This document shows, one piece after another, positions 25,991 to 34,530 of a stretch of DNA of 64,000 nucleotides; positions within the stretch are counted from its first letter, which is position 1; each line of letters opens with the position of its first letter. A program made the translations under genes and the position numbers. A model generated the notes under the pieces. It saw only the letters and a list, made by a program, of their open reading frames with translations, did not search any database and was not told the origin of the DNA. The stretch comes from JANQRZ01 sp965214485 (GTDB taxonomy: Bacteria; Bacteroidota; Rhodothermia; Rhodothermales; JANQRZ01): NCBI GenBank assembly GCA_965214485.1, contig CBDCBW010000016.1, positions 62,001-126,000 of the forward strand, in the 5' to 3' direction.

Positions 25991-26795
25991 ACGCTTCCTG
26001 CACCACCAACTCCGCCGGGTGCTCGTGCCCGTAGGCTCCGGCACCGAAGAGCGCGAAGTCGTACCGGCACGGGTCCTCGGCGTCGAAGGCCCGGCAGCGC
26101 TCGGTGAGCTCGGTCGCCGCGCGCCAGTCGTCCTGCTTCCGGCTCAGGAGGCCGAGCGCCCGCGCCTGCCGCCCCGTGTGCACGTCGAGCGGGAGGACGA
26201 GCTGCGCCGGGGCGATGCGGGTCCACACGCCGAAGTCCACCGGGCCGGGCCGGACCATCCAGCGGAGGTACATCGCCAGGCGCTTGCACGCGCTGCCGGT
26301 CGAGGGCCGCGCGAGGTGCTTCCGGAGCCGCGCCGGCGTGCCGGGCACCGCCGCCATCACCGATTCGCTGAACCCCTGGATCGCCGGCCCGGCGTGGGGC
26401 GCGTCCGGCGAGAGGGCGCGCGCGAAAACGGGTTCCAGCGAGCCGTGCTCGCGCAGCAGCGCCGACAGCGCGCGGGTGAGCCAGAGCGCGTCGGTCGGCT
26501 GAAACGTGCGGTGCTTGAACCCGCCGAGCCGCGCGCCGTCCCGCTCCGGGTCGAAATCGCGGACGAAGGCGTAGGGGCGGAAGCGCATCCGCTCGCACAG
26601 CTCGGCCAGCTTCGCCATGATCGTCGCGCGCCGGCCCCAGGCGAGCAGCGCGGCGTAGAGCCCGATCACCTCGCGGTCCTGCTCGTCGTCGAAGCCATGC
26701 GGGATCGAGACTGGGTCGTCGGCGATGAAGGCCGGGCGCTCGTAGCGGGCGACGAGGCCGTCGAGGTAGGTTTTGAGCGAGGCGGCGTCCGGCAT
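25989..26795 (-). CDS. TIGR02757/DUF2400 family protein
   Basis: A 268-residue protein of the TIGR02757 (DUF2400) family, common in Bacteroidota and relatives, with no known activity. Family features visible are the N-terminal LKTYLDGLVARYERPAFIADDPVSIPHGF, the helical AALLAWGRRATIMAKLAEL, GSACKRLAMYLRWMVR near residue 165, and the DFGVWTRIAPAQLVLPLDVHTGRQARALGLL block. The helical repeat layout with K-R-L and D-V-H-T resembles helix-hairpin-helix DNA-repair folds, but this is only a likeness. Start ATG at 26795. Confidence 0.85.
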   Translation of the reverse strand: MPDAASLKTYLDGLVARYERPAFIADDPVSIPHGFDDEQDREVIGLYAALLAWGRRATIMAKLAELCERMRFRPYAFVRDFDPERDGARLGGFKHRTFQPTDALWLTRALSALLREHGSLEPVFARALSPDAPHAGPAIQGFSESVMAAVPGTPARLRKHLARPSTGSACKRLAMYLRWMVRPGPVDFGVWTRIAPAQLVLPLDVHTGRQARALGLLSRKQDDWRAATELTERCRAFDAEDPCRYDFALFGAGAYGHEHPAELVVQEA

Positions 26796-26819
26796 ACACA
26801 GGCGTCCGGCATAAACGAA

Positions 26820-26849
26820 CGTAGGGACACGGCGCACCGTGTCCCTACG
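26820..26849 (-). terminator. Perfect 13-bp hairpin between DUF4342 and DUF2400 genes
   Basis: Arms 26820-26832 and 26837-26849 (CGTAGGGACACGG and its complement, loop CGCA) form a perfect stem. On the minus strand it is followed by a loose T-rich stretch (TTCGTTTATG). It sits 26 bp past the DUF4342 stop. Related half-sites occur near 5655-5680 and 11247. Confidence 0.6.
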
Positions 26850-26874
26850 AGCGAGCGTTTGCGAAGAGGCGGGA

Positions 26875-27246
26875 CTACTTGCCGATCGTCTTGTCAGACT
26901 CCGTCACCGGCTTCGAGGCGGGGGTCTCGGTCGGCTCGCCCGTCGCGGCATCCAGGTCGCGCTCGACGACGAGCGTGATGTCCGTCACGAGGGCGGCGAG
27001 CGCTCCGATGGCCGCGAGCATCGGCGAGATAAAGACCGCCGCCGCGCCCGCGCCGACGCCGACGGTGAGCGGGATTTCGAGCAGCACCCGGTCGTCCTTC
27101 TTGATGCGGAGGTGGCGGACGTTGCCCTCCTCGATCAGGTCGCGGACGCGGTCCACGAGTTGGTTGCTGGCCAGCTTGATCTCCTCGATGGCGTCGTTTG
27201 TGGCTGCTTTGGCTTTGTCGGCGACGGACGGATTGCTCTTGTTCAT
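26875..27246 (-). CDS. DUF4342 domain protein
   Basis: A 123-residue protein. The DUF4342 core is clear: IEEIKLASNQLVDRVRDLIEEGNVRHLRIKKDD, then LLEIPLTVGVGAGAAAVFISPMLAAIGALAALVTDITLVVER, a two-helix hydrophobic segment that probably sits in or at the membrane. The C-terminal ~25 residues are polar low-complexity (TPASKPVTE). Function is unknown in the family; it often occurs near stress or envelope genes. The ATG at 27246 opens an SD-poor start. A perfect hairpin follows. Confidence 0.8.
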   Translation of the reverse strand: MNKSNPSVADKAKAATNDAIEEIKLASNQLVDRVRDLIEEGNVRHLRIKKDDRVLLEIPLTVGVGAGAAAVFISPMLAAIGALAALVTDITLVVERDLDAATGEPTETPASKPVTESDKTIGK

Positions 27247-27766
27247 AGCGGGAAGGAGAGAGGTGGGTGAGACGGAGGCCCGCCGCAGGGGTGGGCTGGG
27301 GGAGGATGAATGGAAACGGCTCACGGATAAACCGCTTCATTAGTTCCGCTCGGGCCCCCTCAGCCTCCCCAGGGGTGGACCGAACCGATCAGGTAAAAAT
27401 GCGAGGGGGCATTACGAAAAGGAACCGGACTAGACAAAGTTCTCCGGTCGCCCCGCCCCGCCCGGTCGGTCGTACGCCGGGGCCGATTAAGGGTGGGATT
27501 CGTAACCCAACCGCCCAAGCCGCCTGAAAAGGCGCACAATCCGGCCGCCCAGGAGGGGAGGGCTGGGGAGAAGGCGCGGCGGGGCTGCGAAGGGCCGGGC
27601 GCTCGGGCGTTCGGGCACGGCCCATGCTAGAGGGACCAGCCGAGCGGATGGGAGCACGCCACACTGGCAGCCGTCTGCTTGACTACTCAATCCAAGCGCA
27701 GGAGCGGTAGCCCCCAAGCGGCGTGCTCCAGCAAGACCAACTAACCAACTACAGAGAGGTCCCCCT
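27247..27766. other. 520-bp leader region upstream of the pilin-like gene
   Basis: No protein-coding signal is seen. The DNA has several short palindromic stretches (for example around 27453-27486 and 27556-27612) and an AAAAGGAACCG motif at 27418-27428 that recurs at 28543-28553 before the second pilin-like gene. A GAGAGG Shine-Dalgarno (27754-27759) precedes the ATG at 27767. The region is long enough for an untranslated leader with RNA structure, but I cannot match it to a known riboswitch. Confidence 0.4.
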
Positions 27767-28234
27767 ATGGGTCAGCAGCAACTTCTCCTCCTCGTCCTCG
27801 GTATCGTGATTGTCGGCTTGGCCGTCGTCGTCGGTATCCAGGCTTTCGGCGAGAACCAGAAAAAAGCAAACTCCGACGCCCTCGTCAACGACGCGATTCG
27901 CATCGCCTCCGACACCCAGGCGTGGAAGCTCAAGCCGGCCGCCTTCGGCGGCGGTGCCAACGAAACGGGCATGAGCAATGTGACACTTGCGCAGCTCGGC
28001 TACACGACCGACGGTACTGGAGCTGCCGAGCGCTATACCAACCTCAACGGTGGCTTCCAGCTCGAGGCTAGCGGCACCGGAGCCATCATCACGGCACAGG
28101 ACAGCAGCAACCTGGACAACTTCGTGAAGGTGGGCGTCTTCGGCACTGACCCCGAGTGCATCACGACGGCCCTCGGTACCACCGAGCCGGCTGATCCGGT
28201 CCCAGGCGACGTGCCTAGCGAGTGCTCGCTCTAA
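27767..28234 (+). CDS. Pilin-like protein A of the type IV pilus-like cluster (MGQQQ type)
   Basis: A 155-residue protein with an N-terminal hydrophobic helix right after the start: MGQQQLLLLVLGIVIVGLAV, then a polar AFGENQKKANSDALVNDAIRIASDTQAWK helix and a small globular domain with two cysteines near the end (DPECIT, PSECSL) that could form a disulfide loop as in type IVa pilins. Glycine at position 2 could be the prepilin peptidase site, giving a mature Q1, but the FTLxE signature with Glu5 is absent. It is preceded by a Shine-Dalgarno, unlike most genes here, suggesting high expression. It and the next gene are the best candidates for the fibre subunits. Confidence 0.7.
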   Translation: MGQQQLLLLVLGIVIVGLAVVVGIQAFGENQKKANSDALVNDAIRIASDTQAWKLKPAAFGGGANETGMSNVTLAQLGYTTDGTGAAERYTNLNGGFQLEASGTGAIITAQDSSNLDNFVKVGVFGTDPECITTALGTTEPADPVPGDVPSECSL

Positions 28235-28324
28235 GCCGGGCAGTCTGAGGCCGACCTCCGGGTCAGCACCATCTTGGCGGCATCTCCGTCGGGCTTCGGC
28301 TCGGCGGGGATGTCGCCATTTTTG

Positions 28325-28456
28325 TGCGGACCCCCCGCCGCGCTTGCAGTCGCTCCGGGACACGTCCCTTCGCTCCAAGCTGCGCGCGGCTGTCCCCCTC
28401 GACCAGGGGGACAGCTTTTCCGGCTCTGAACGAAGGGATGGGCGGAAGAGCGGGGG
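28325..28456 (+). repeat. Dispersed inverted repeat, copy B, with perfect hairpin and T tract
   Basis: This is the inverted partner of 25865-25990. Its centre is a perfect 11-bp stem, GCTGTCCCCCT and its complement separated by CGACC (about 28389-28415), followed by TTTT, i.e. an intrinsic terminator on the plus strand. It lies between the two pilin-like genes, so it may uncouple them; the rest of 28235-28602 holds no gene. Confidence 0.8.
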
Positions 28457-28602
28457 GTGGCCGTAGTGGCAGCGAACTTGCATTCTCCCTGGTATCGCTG
28501 CACAGGCCCCGTACGGGCCGGAAGGTGCAGTCCTCATTCACAAAAGGAACCGTTGCCGGTTGATTTTCTCCGCCGAGAGCCGATACGACGGTACAGACAC
28601 TC

Positions 28603-29013
28603 ATGGGACAGCAACAACTCCTTCTCCTCGTGATCGGCATCATCCTCGTCGGGCTCGCCGTAGTCGCCGGCATCTCAGCCGTCCAGAAGTACACCCGGCA
28701 GGACGAGTCCGACGGCCTCCTCGACCGCTCGCTCGCCATCGCCACGCAGGCCGTCTATTGGAAGACCAAGAACGACCCGTTCGCCGGCGGCGACCAGTCC
28801 TACGCGGCGCTCGCCACCAACGGGATGCAAACCCTGGCGCTCGACACGGCCACCGTCCGGGGGCGCTTCGACGTCACCGGCGCGTGGCCGGACTCGGTCG
28901 AGATCACGGCCGTCAGCTCGCGCTACCCCGACATCGGCGTGCGCATCACCGTCGACCAGTACGAGATCAAGCGGACCGTCGTCGCCTACGACAGCTCGAT
29001 CACGCTCAACTAG
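28603..29013 (+). CDS. Pilin-like protein B (MGQQQ type)
   Basis: A 136-residue paralogue of the preceding pilin-like protein with the same start, MGQQQLLLLVIGIILVGLAV, then a QKYTRQDESDGLLDRSLAIA helix that would continue the pilin stalk, and a short beta-rich C-terminus (GRFDVTGAWPDSVEIT). It has no cysteine. The hydrophobic N-terminus with glycine at position 2 but no Glu5 is shared across the locus. It lies 60 bp upstream of the pilC-like gene; a strong terminator-like repeat separates it from gene A. Confidence 0.7.
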   Translation: MGQQQLLLLVIGIILVGLAVVAGISAVQKYTRQDESDGLLDRSLAIATQAVYWKTKNDPFAGGDQSYAALATNGMQTLALDTATVRGRFDVTGAWPDSVEITAVSSRYPDIGVRITVDQYEIKRTVVAYDSSITLN

Positions 29014-29073
29014 GCACACGACGCAACTAGACACACGACGCGGGCCCGGCCCGCTTAACCGGCACGCGCTGCT

Positions 29074-30426
29074 ATGGGAGAGTTTCGATTCAACGGACTG
29101 AGCGCCGCCGGGCAGCCGGTGCAGGGCACCGTCTACGCCCCGAACAAGCGCGCCGCCCAGAAGAAGGTCGCCACTCTCGCCGACCGGCACAAGTTCACGC
29201 TCCGCGACCTCGACCAGCGGGTCTTCTTCCGCTACAAGATCAAGCACCCGAGCGGCAAGATCGTCGCGGGCGAGCAGAAGGCGTTCTCGTCCGAGGAGAT
29301 CGAGGCGGCGCTCTCGCGCATGGGCATGGAGGTGCTCTCGGTCAAGAAGAAGCTCTTCAACGTGCAGCGCAAGCCGCCGAGCGGCGACGTCATCATGTTC
29401 GTCCGGCTCGCGGCCAACCTGCTCTCGGAGAAGATGCCCTTCAACGAGGTGCTGAACCTGCTCGTGGCGGACATCTCGTCGGCCAGCCTGAAGCAGACCA
29501 TCCGCGACATCAACTCCGACCTCAAGGGCGGCGTCGAGGCCAAGCAGGCCTTCATGAAGCACCAGGACAAGCTCGGCCAGTTCACGGCCTACATGCTCGG
29601 CGTGGCCTCGCAGTCGGGCAACATGAGCGAGATCTACGAGGCGACGGCCAAGTTCCTCGAGCGCCGGGACGAGTTCAAGAAGAGCGTCCGCTCGTCGATG
29701 ATTATGCCGGCCGTGACGATCCTCGCGACGCTCGGCGTCTTCGTCTGGTACGTGTGGTACATCGTCCCGGCCACCGCCGGGCTCTTCGCCGACTTCGACG
29801 GCATCGAGCTGCCGCCGCTGACGGAGCTCTCGATCGTGATGGCCGAGTGGCTCGACCGGAACATGATGTACCTGCTCGGCGGCACGGCAGCTATTGTGGG
29901 TGCGATTGTGCTCTGGCTCCGCAGTCCGAAGGGGACCTTCTGGGCGCACAAGAACATGATCCGCATGCCGATCATGGGGTCGCTGCTGCACAAGCTCAAC
30001 ATCGAGGTCTTCAGCCGCGTCTTCGCCATTCTCTATTCCGGCAGCGGCCAGAACATTGAGGTCATCAAGGTGGCGAGCGAGGCGTGCGGCAACAGCTACA
30101 TCGAGCACCGGGTCAAGACCATCACGATCCCGATGATGGTGGCCCAGGGCGCGGACCTCGTCCGGGCGATGGACGCCGCCGGGGTCTTCACCCCGATGGC
30201 GATCGCGCGCTTCCGCACCGGCTCCGAGACCGGGGCGGTGCGCAAGAGCGCGCAGCAGATGGCGGACTACTACGAGAAGGAGACCTCGCTGAAGCTCGAG
30301 GTCGCCCTCCAGTCGATCCAGACGGTCGTGTCGCTCTTCATCGGCATCATCGTGGCGCTGCTGACGGTGCTCTCGGCCGAGACGGCGCTGATCCGGCCCA
30401 GCTCGACCGACCTGATGGGACAGTAG
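29074..30426 (+). CDS. pilC: PilC/GspF-like inner-membrane platform protein
   Basis: A 450-residue platform protein of type IV pili and type II secretion. Two T2SSF-type helical domains surround membrane helices. Characteristic sequence: LAANLLSEKMPFNEVLNLL, IRDINSDLKGGVEAKQAF, FTAYMLGVASQSGNMSEIYEATA, first membrane segment near residues 212-230 (AVTILATLGVFVWYVWYIV), a second near 268-285, and a C-terminal segment TVVSLFIGIIVALLTVLSAE. It couples the ATPase hexamer to subunit assembly. A 16-bp tandem repeat begins at its stop codon. It is the third gene of the pilus-like cluster. Confidence 0.88.
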   Translation: MGEFRFNGLSAAGQPVQGTVYAPNKRAAQKKVATLADRHKFTLRDLDQRVFFRYKIKHPSGKIVAGEQKAFSSEEIEAALSRMGMEVLSVKKKLFNVQRKPPSGDVIMFVRLAANLLSEKMPFNEVLNLLVADISSASLKQTIRDINSDLKGGVEAKQAFMKHQDKLGQFTAYMLGVASQSGNMSEIYEATAKFLERRDEFKKSVRSSMIMPAVTILATLGVFVWYVWYIVPATAGLFADFDGIELPPLTELSIVMAEWLDRNMMYLLGGTAAIVGAIVLWLRSPKGTFWAHKNMIRMPIMGSLLHKLNIEVFSRVFAILYSGSGQNIEVIKVASEACGNSYIEHRVKTITIPMMVAQGADLVRAMDAAGVFTPMAIARFRTGSETGAVRKSAQQMADYYEKETSLKLEVALQSIQTVVSLFIGIIVALLTVLSAETALIRPSSTDLMGQ

Positions 30427-30475
30427 TCTGATGGGACAGTAGTCTGATGGGACAGTAGTCTGATGGGACAGTGAC
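30411..30475 (+). repeat. 16-bp tandem repeat (four copies) across the pilC-like stop codon
   Basis: CTGATGGGACAGTAGT occurs four times from 30412, the last with GTGAC in place of GTAGT. The first copy holds the last codons L-M-G-Q and TAG. Each copy contains a mini-frame ATG-GGA-CAG-TAG, the same three codons that begin the pilin-like genes. Because the unit is not a multiple of 3 it cannot extend the protein. Confidence 0.9.
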
Positions 30476-30514
30476 CCAGGGGGGCTAAGCCTCCGTTGGC
30501 GGAACGCAGCGGAA

Positions 30515-30560
30515 GCGAGCGGGGCGTGTGGGCCTGAGCCACCCACGCGCCCCGCTTCCG
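30515..30560. terminator. Strong inverted repeat between pilC-like and pilB-like genes
   Basis: A GC-rich hairpin (core arms 30520-30532 and 30542-30554, one G-U pair, extending outward by a few base pairs) is followed by GTCTTGGGG rather than a clear T tract. It may be a terminator or an attenuating structure in the 293-bp gap; nothing else is seen there apart from the repeat above. Confidence 0.5.
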
Positions 30561-30719
30561 TCTTGGGGGAGGTCCTCTCGGGGAGGCCCTGCTTCTGCCC
30601 CCGGCCCGCGCCAAGAAACCGAGACGCTCTGGTAAAGAGAACCCCGCGCGCCGCCGATACCCCCGTCGATCCGAGGCCCCCCGAGCCGCCCGCTCAGGCC
30701 ACCCGCTCTCCCTTCGCTT

Positions 30720-32801
30720 ATGCCCGACCGCAGCGCCTCCGACGAGAACTCGCTCAAGGCACACGGCTTCCGCGTCCAACCGATGGTCGAGGAGGCCGAC
30801 GAGGGCGGATGGGTCTCGCTGAACAACCTGAGCGCGCCCCCCTCGGCAGCGCCCCCGCAGCCCGAGGACCCCGCGCTCGACGGCCTGGTCGAGGTCGGGC
30901 GGGCGGCACCCGGCGGCGACGGAATCCGGTCGCTGCCGCCGACGCGGCTCCCCGGGGCGACCGGCGTGCGGGCCACCGAGGAGCCGGCGTCGAACTACTC
31001 GAAGCCGGGGCGGGACCGGGTGGTTCAGGGCCTGCTGAGCAAAGGCCTCGTCGCCGAGGCGGCGGTCGAGGCGGCGGTCGAGGCGAAGCGCGCGAGCCGG
31101 CGCCGCGAGCCGCTCTGGCGCGTGCTCGCCGAGGTCGCCGACGTGGACCGGGACGCGGTCTACGAGCAGGCCGCACTGACCTACGCCTTCCGGGTCGCGC
31201 CCGTCAAAGAGCGCCCGCCCGACGTGGCCTTCGTCAAGACGGTGCTGGGGTCCTTCAGCGACGGGGTGCGCGACGAGCTGCTGGCGCTGGGCGTCGCGCC
31301 CTACGCCTACGTCCAGGACCAGGGGACGGGGATGCGCAAGCTCGTCTTCGTCACGAGCGACCCGATGCGGCCGGACCTGCTCCGGCTCATGCACGCGCTC
31401 GAGCTCGAGCGCTTCGAGCTGTACTACGCCCCGCGCTCGGTCGTCCGCCGGGTGCTCGACGAGGCCTACCCCCGCAAGAACGAGTACCTCGAACGCATCC
31501 GCGACAACGGCGACGAGCCGACGTTCGACCTGGGGACCAGCTTCGAGAGCGGCGAGACCAAGCTGCTCGACGAAGAGGCCCTCGAAGCCGAGATCAGCCG
31601 GAGCGCGCTGATCAACCTCGTCGAGGCCGTCCTCGTCGAGTCCGTGCGGATGGGGGTCTCGGACATCCACATCTACCCCAACGCCAACCGCAAGACCGAA
31701 ATCCACTTCCGCCTCGACGGGCGGCTCCAGCACTGGCACACCGAGGAGAAGGGCCACCCCGAGGCGCTCCTCGCCGTGCTCAAGGACAACGCCATCAACG
31801 TCGACCGCTTCGAGCGCGACACGGCGCAGGACGGCTTCATCCAGCGCTGGGTCGACGACACGCTCATCCGCTACCGCGTCTCGGTCCTCCCGATCGCCAA
31901 CGCCAACCCGGACGTCCGCGCCGAGTCGATCGTCATCCGCGTGCTCGACGACCGGAAGGTCCTCACGGACCTGGCCAAGCTCGGCCTCCTGCCCTTCGCG
32001 CTGGAGCAGTTCAACAAGGCCATCCGCCAGCCCAACGGCATGGTCATCCTCACCGGCCCCACCGGCTCGGGCAAGTCGACGACGCTCGTCGCGGCGCTCA
32101 GCCAGGTCGTCACCCCCGAGGTGAACGTGCTCACGGTGGAGGACCCGGTCGAGTACATGATCCCCGGCGTCCGCCAGATCCAGCTCTCGCACAAGCTCTC
32201 GCTCGAGGGCGCGCTCCGCGCCATCCTCCGCCACGACCCCGACGTCGTGATGGTCGGCGAGATGCGCGACAAGGCCACCGCCGAGCTCGGCGTCAAGCTC
32301 GCCAACACGGGCCACCTTACCTTCTCGACGCTCCACACGAACGACGCGCCGAGTGCGGTCTCCCGGCTCTATAAGATGGGGCTCGAGCCCTTCCTGATCG
32401 CCTACGCGATCAACCTCGTCGTGGCGCAGCGCCTGATGCGGACGCTCTGCCCGGACTGCAAGGTCGTCGAGGACGCGGACGCCCTGCTGGCGAAGCAGCT
32501 CGGCTTCAGCGACGAGGACCTCGCCGAGACCGAGTTCTACGGCCCCGGCGACGGCAGGGCCTGCCCGACCTGCAAGGGACGCGCCTACAAAGGCCGCCGC
32601 GCCGTGGCCGAGGCGCTCTACTTTTCGCCCGCCATCCGGGAGCTGATCGTCGAGGCCGGAGAGACCATCGACGAGGACGGCATCCGGGAGAAGGCGGTGG
32701 AGGAGGGGATGCTGACGCTCCAGGCGTCGGCGCGCGAGCTCGTCCGGATGGGCGAGACCAGCCTGGAGGAGATGCTCCGCGTCACAGCGGGCGAAGCCTA
32801 A
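30720..32801 (+). CDS. pilB: PilB/GspE-type assembly ATPase
   Basis: A 693-residue ATPase powering pilus extension or secretion. A low-complexity N-terminal ~100 residues is followed by an MshEN-like region (VQGLLSKGLVAEAAVEAAVEAKRASRR, RDAVYEQAALTYAFRVAP), then the catalytic core: ALIN..AVLVESVRMGVSDIHIYP, Walker A GPTGSGKSTTL near residue 447, the Asp box, Walker B VVMVGEMRDKATAEL and the His box LTFSTLHTNDAPSAV. A tetracysteine zinc module is present (CPDCKVV near 577, CPTCKG near 617) as in PilB. All catalytic residues are intact. It lies between pilC- and pseudopilin-like genes. Confidence 0.9.
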   Translation: MPDRSASDENSLKAHGFRVQPMVEEADEGGWVSLNNLSAPPSAAPPQPEDPALDGLVEVGRAAPGGDGIRSLPPTRLPGATGVRATEEPASNYSKPGRDRVVQGLLSKGLVAEAAVEAAVEAKRASRRREPLWRVLAEVADVDRDAVYEQAALTYAFRVAPVKERPPDVAFVKTVLGSFSDGVRDELLALGVAPYAYVQDQGTGMRKLVFVTSDPMRPDLLRLMHALELERFELYYAPRSVVRRVLDEAYPRKNEYLERIRDNGDEPTFDLGTSFESGETKLLDEEALEAEISRSALINLVEAVLVESVRMGVSDIHIYPNANRKTEIHFRLDGRLQHWHTEEKGHPEALLAVLKDNAINVDRFERDTAQDGFIQRWVDDTLIRYRVSVLPIANANPDVRAESIVIRVLDDRKVLTDLAKLGLLPFALEQFNKAIRQPNGMVILTGPTGSGKSTTLVAALSQVVTPEVNVLTVEDPVEYMIPGVRQIQLSHKLSLEGALRAILRHDPDVVMVGEMRDKATAELGVKLANTGHLTFSTLHTNDAPSAVSRLYKMGLEPFLIAYAINLVVAQRLMRTLCPDCKVVEDADALLAKQLGFSDEDLAETEFYGPGDGRACPTCKGRAYKGRRAVAEALYFSPAIRELIVEAGETIDEDGIREKAVEEGMLTLQASARELVRMGETSLEEMLRVTAGEA

Positions 32802-33074
32802 CACTCTGAGACCCGGGAATGCAGCGAAGACAGACGGCGGCCCTGAGCCGCGCCGCGCCGCCGACGGGCGATAACGATTCGTACCGGGGCCGGGGCGAGA
32901 CTGCCCACCGCCGCGAGCGAAGCGGGTCGCCGTGCGAGGCTCTCCGCCGAGCGAACCGGCCTGGAGAGGCCGATCGGTGACAATCGCTTGGGGCAAAGAA
33001 CTCGGCGGGGGCGAGGAACGAGACGTGCCGTGCTCGCGCCGAACCCGCGCGCGCCGTCGCCAGCCAACCCTACC

Positions 33075-33632
33075 ATGCCACAGACCATCCTTGCTCTTTT
33101 CGCCGTGATGCTGACCTCGATGTTCGCGCTCCAGCAGTCGCGGCAGGCCATTCGGGTGCAGATGAACGTGGTCCAGCGCGAGACGCAGACGCAGGCGCGC
33201 GGCGTGGCCAGCGAGGTCTTCGCCGAGATCGCCAGCTTCGCCTTCGACGAGAACACCAAGAACGCCACGGGCGTCGTGCCGCCGAGCGGGATGACGCCGG
33301 AGCCGTTCAGCACGAACAAGCTCTTCGCCGACGCCGACGACGTGGACGACGTCCACGGCATGACGCCCCACCTCGTCACGCGCGACGTGACGGCACCGGA
33401 CGGCTCCCTCGCCACGCTCACCTTCGAGGTCACGGCTACCGTGGACTACGCCTACTTCGTCGTCGAGGGCGGGGAGCAGAAGATGAAGCCCACACCAGAC
33501 GACAGCCAGACCAACCACAAGCTCGTCGTCCTGTCGGTGCGCTGCCTCGACCTCGCCGGCACGCCCTGGGACGATCCGCACTTCAGCCTCCGGCTCGCCC
33601 GCCCCTTCTCGTACGCCCCCGCCGAGTTCTGA
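33075..33632 (+). CDS. N-terminally anchored pseudopilin-like protein 1
   Basis: A 185-residue protein that starts with a hydrophobic helix, MPQTILALFAVMLTSMFALQ, and continues with a long amphipathic helix (VVQRETQTQARGVASEVFAEIASF), the layout of a minor pilin, then a beta-rich domain. There is no FTLxE and no glycine before the helix, so processing by a prepilin peptidase is uncertain. The tail AEF is part of a MITE-like repeat edge: the TGA stop is inside its left end. I start at 33075; the frame is open 87 bp further up without likeness. Function as a minor pilin is inferred from position in the cluster. Confidence 0.6.
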   Translation: MPQTILALFAVMLTSMFALQQSRQAIRVQMNVVQRETQTQARGVASEVFAEIASFAFDENTKNATGVVPPSGMTPEPFSTNKLFADADDVDDVHGMTPHLVTRDVTAPDGSLATLTFEVTATVDYAYFVVEGGEQKMKPTPDDSQTNHKLVVLSVRCLDLAGTPWDDPHFSLRLARPFSYAPAEF

Positions 33633-33823
33633 GAGCCTGTTTGAGGAGGTAGAGCGAAGGCGAAAACGAGCGAGAAGGGCGCGCTCAGGGCGCGCGAATC
33701 CGCAGGATCGGGGAGCGCAGCGACCCCACCAGCCGAGCCCGTAGGCTCAGCGATGCAGCGCCACGCCGAACGCGTCGTTCGCAGCCGTTTGCAGCCCGCT
33801 CGTACTCTTCATAAACAGGCTCT
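33632..33823. mobile_element. MITE-like element 1 with 11-bp terminal inverted repeats
   Basis: AGAGCCTGTTT (33632-33642) and AAACAGGCTCT (33813-33823) bound a 192-bp segment without coding capacity. The right 70 bp (33752-33823) is nearly identical to the reverse complement of 55139-55212, and the overall length agrees with that second element. No transposase is nearby. The left end overlaps the stop codon of the pseudopilin-like gene. Confidence 0.75.
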
Positions 33824-33867
33824 GACACCGGCTGGCCCGGTGCAGGCAGGCCCCTGCTTCTGCTCTC

Positions 33868-34530
33868 ATGCAACTGATCTACGACAACCTCGTCGCCGTC
33901 ATCGTCTCGGCCCTGCTGGTCTTGGTCCTCATGACGGTGCGGCTGCGCACGCAGGAGGTCGCCTTCGACGCGACGCGCTTCCACGCGGCCAAGGCCCGGC
34001 AGGCGCAGTTCATCGACGTGATCGAGTACGACCTCGAAGAGCTCGGCTCGGGCGTGCCCACCGGCGAGCGGATGATCCACAGCTACGGCAAGGACCAGCA
34101 CGGGCTGGACTGCATCGAGTTCGAGAAGGAGTTCCAGGCCTCCGACGGGACCATCCGGCTCGGGCGGGTCCGCTACGAGCGCCAACCGGCCGGCAGCTAC
34201 GCCGCGCCGGACACGGTGCTGCCCCTGTTCGAGTTCGAGCGGCTCGTCGAGTCCGAGGCCGGCGGCATGGTGCCCGGCGGCGGCAGCGGCCGGAGCGTGC
34301 TTCGCCTGGAGCTCAACCTGCTCGGCGAGGACGGCCAGCCGGTGGAGGACAACCTCAACGGGGCCGAGAGCATCGAGGTGGCCCTCGAGAGCATCATGCC
34401 GTTCCAGCTCGCCGGGCAGGGCGCGCGCGAGCGCACCGCCGTGCAGCGCATGAACTGGCAGGGACGCTTCCGGCCGTCGAACCTGGCACGGCGGTCCGAC
34501 GGCTCCGGCGGCGTGGCCGGCGGATGCTGA
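33868..34530 (+). CDS. N-terminally anchored pseudopilin-like protein 2 (PilW-like)
   Basis: A 220-residue protein with an N-terminal membrane helix (LIYDNLVAVIVSALLVLVLM) followed by a helix LRTQEVAFDATRFHAAKARQ that would extend the stalk, then a mixed beta domain ending GRFRPSNLARR. The general look (helix-rich start, QFIDVIEYDLEELGSGVP, GRVRYERQP) resembles PilW minor pilins, which start with a helix and carry DLE-type residues. No FTLxE motif. It lies between a MITE-like element and a structured 371-bp leader. Role is inferred from context. Confidence 0.6.
   Translation: MQLIYDNLVAVIVSALLVLVLMTVRLRTQEVAFDATRFHAAKARQAQFIDVIEYDLEELGSGVPTGERMIHSYGKDQHGLDCIEFEKEFQASDGTIRLGRVRYERQPAGSYAAPDTVLPLFEFERLVESEAGGMVPGGGSGRSVLRLELNLLGEDGQPVEDNLNGAESIEVALESIMPFQLAGQGARERTAVQRMNWQGRFRPSNLARRSDGSGGVAGGC

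Noticed and set aside
27640..27690. Sigma-54 promoter (GG-N10-GC) before the pilin-like gene
   Set aside because: TGGCAG and TGCTT are one base short of the needed spacing and no enhancer sites are seen.
33632..33823. Insertion sequence
   Set aside because: The element is 192 bp, has no transposase frame; classed as MITE-like instead.
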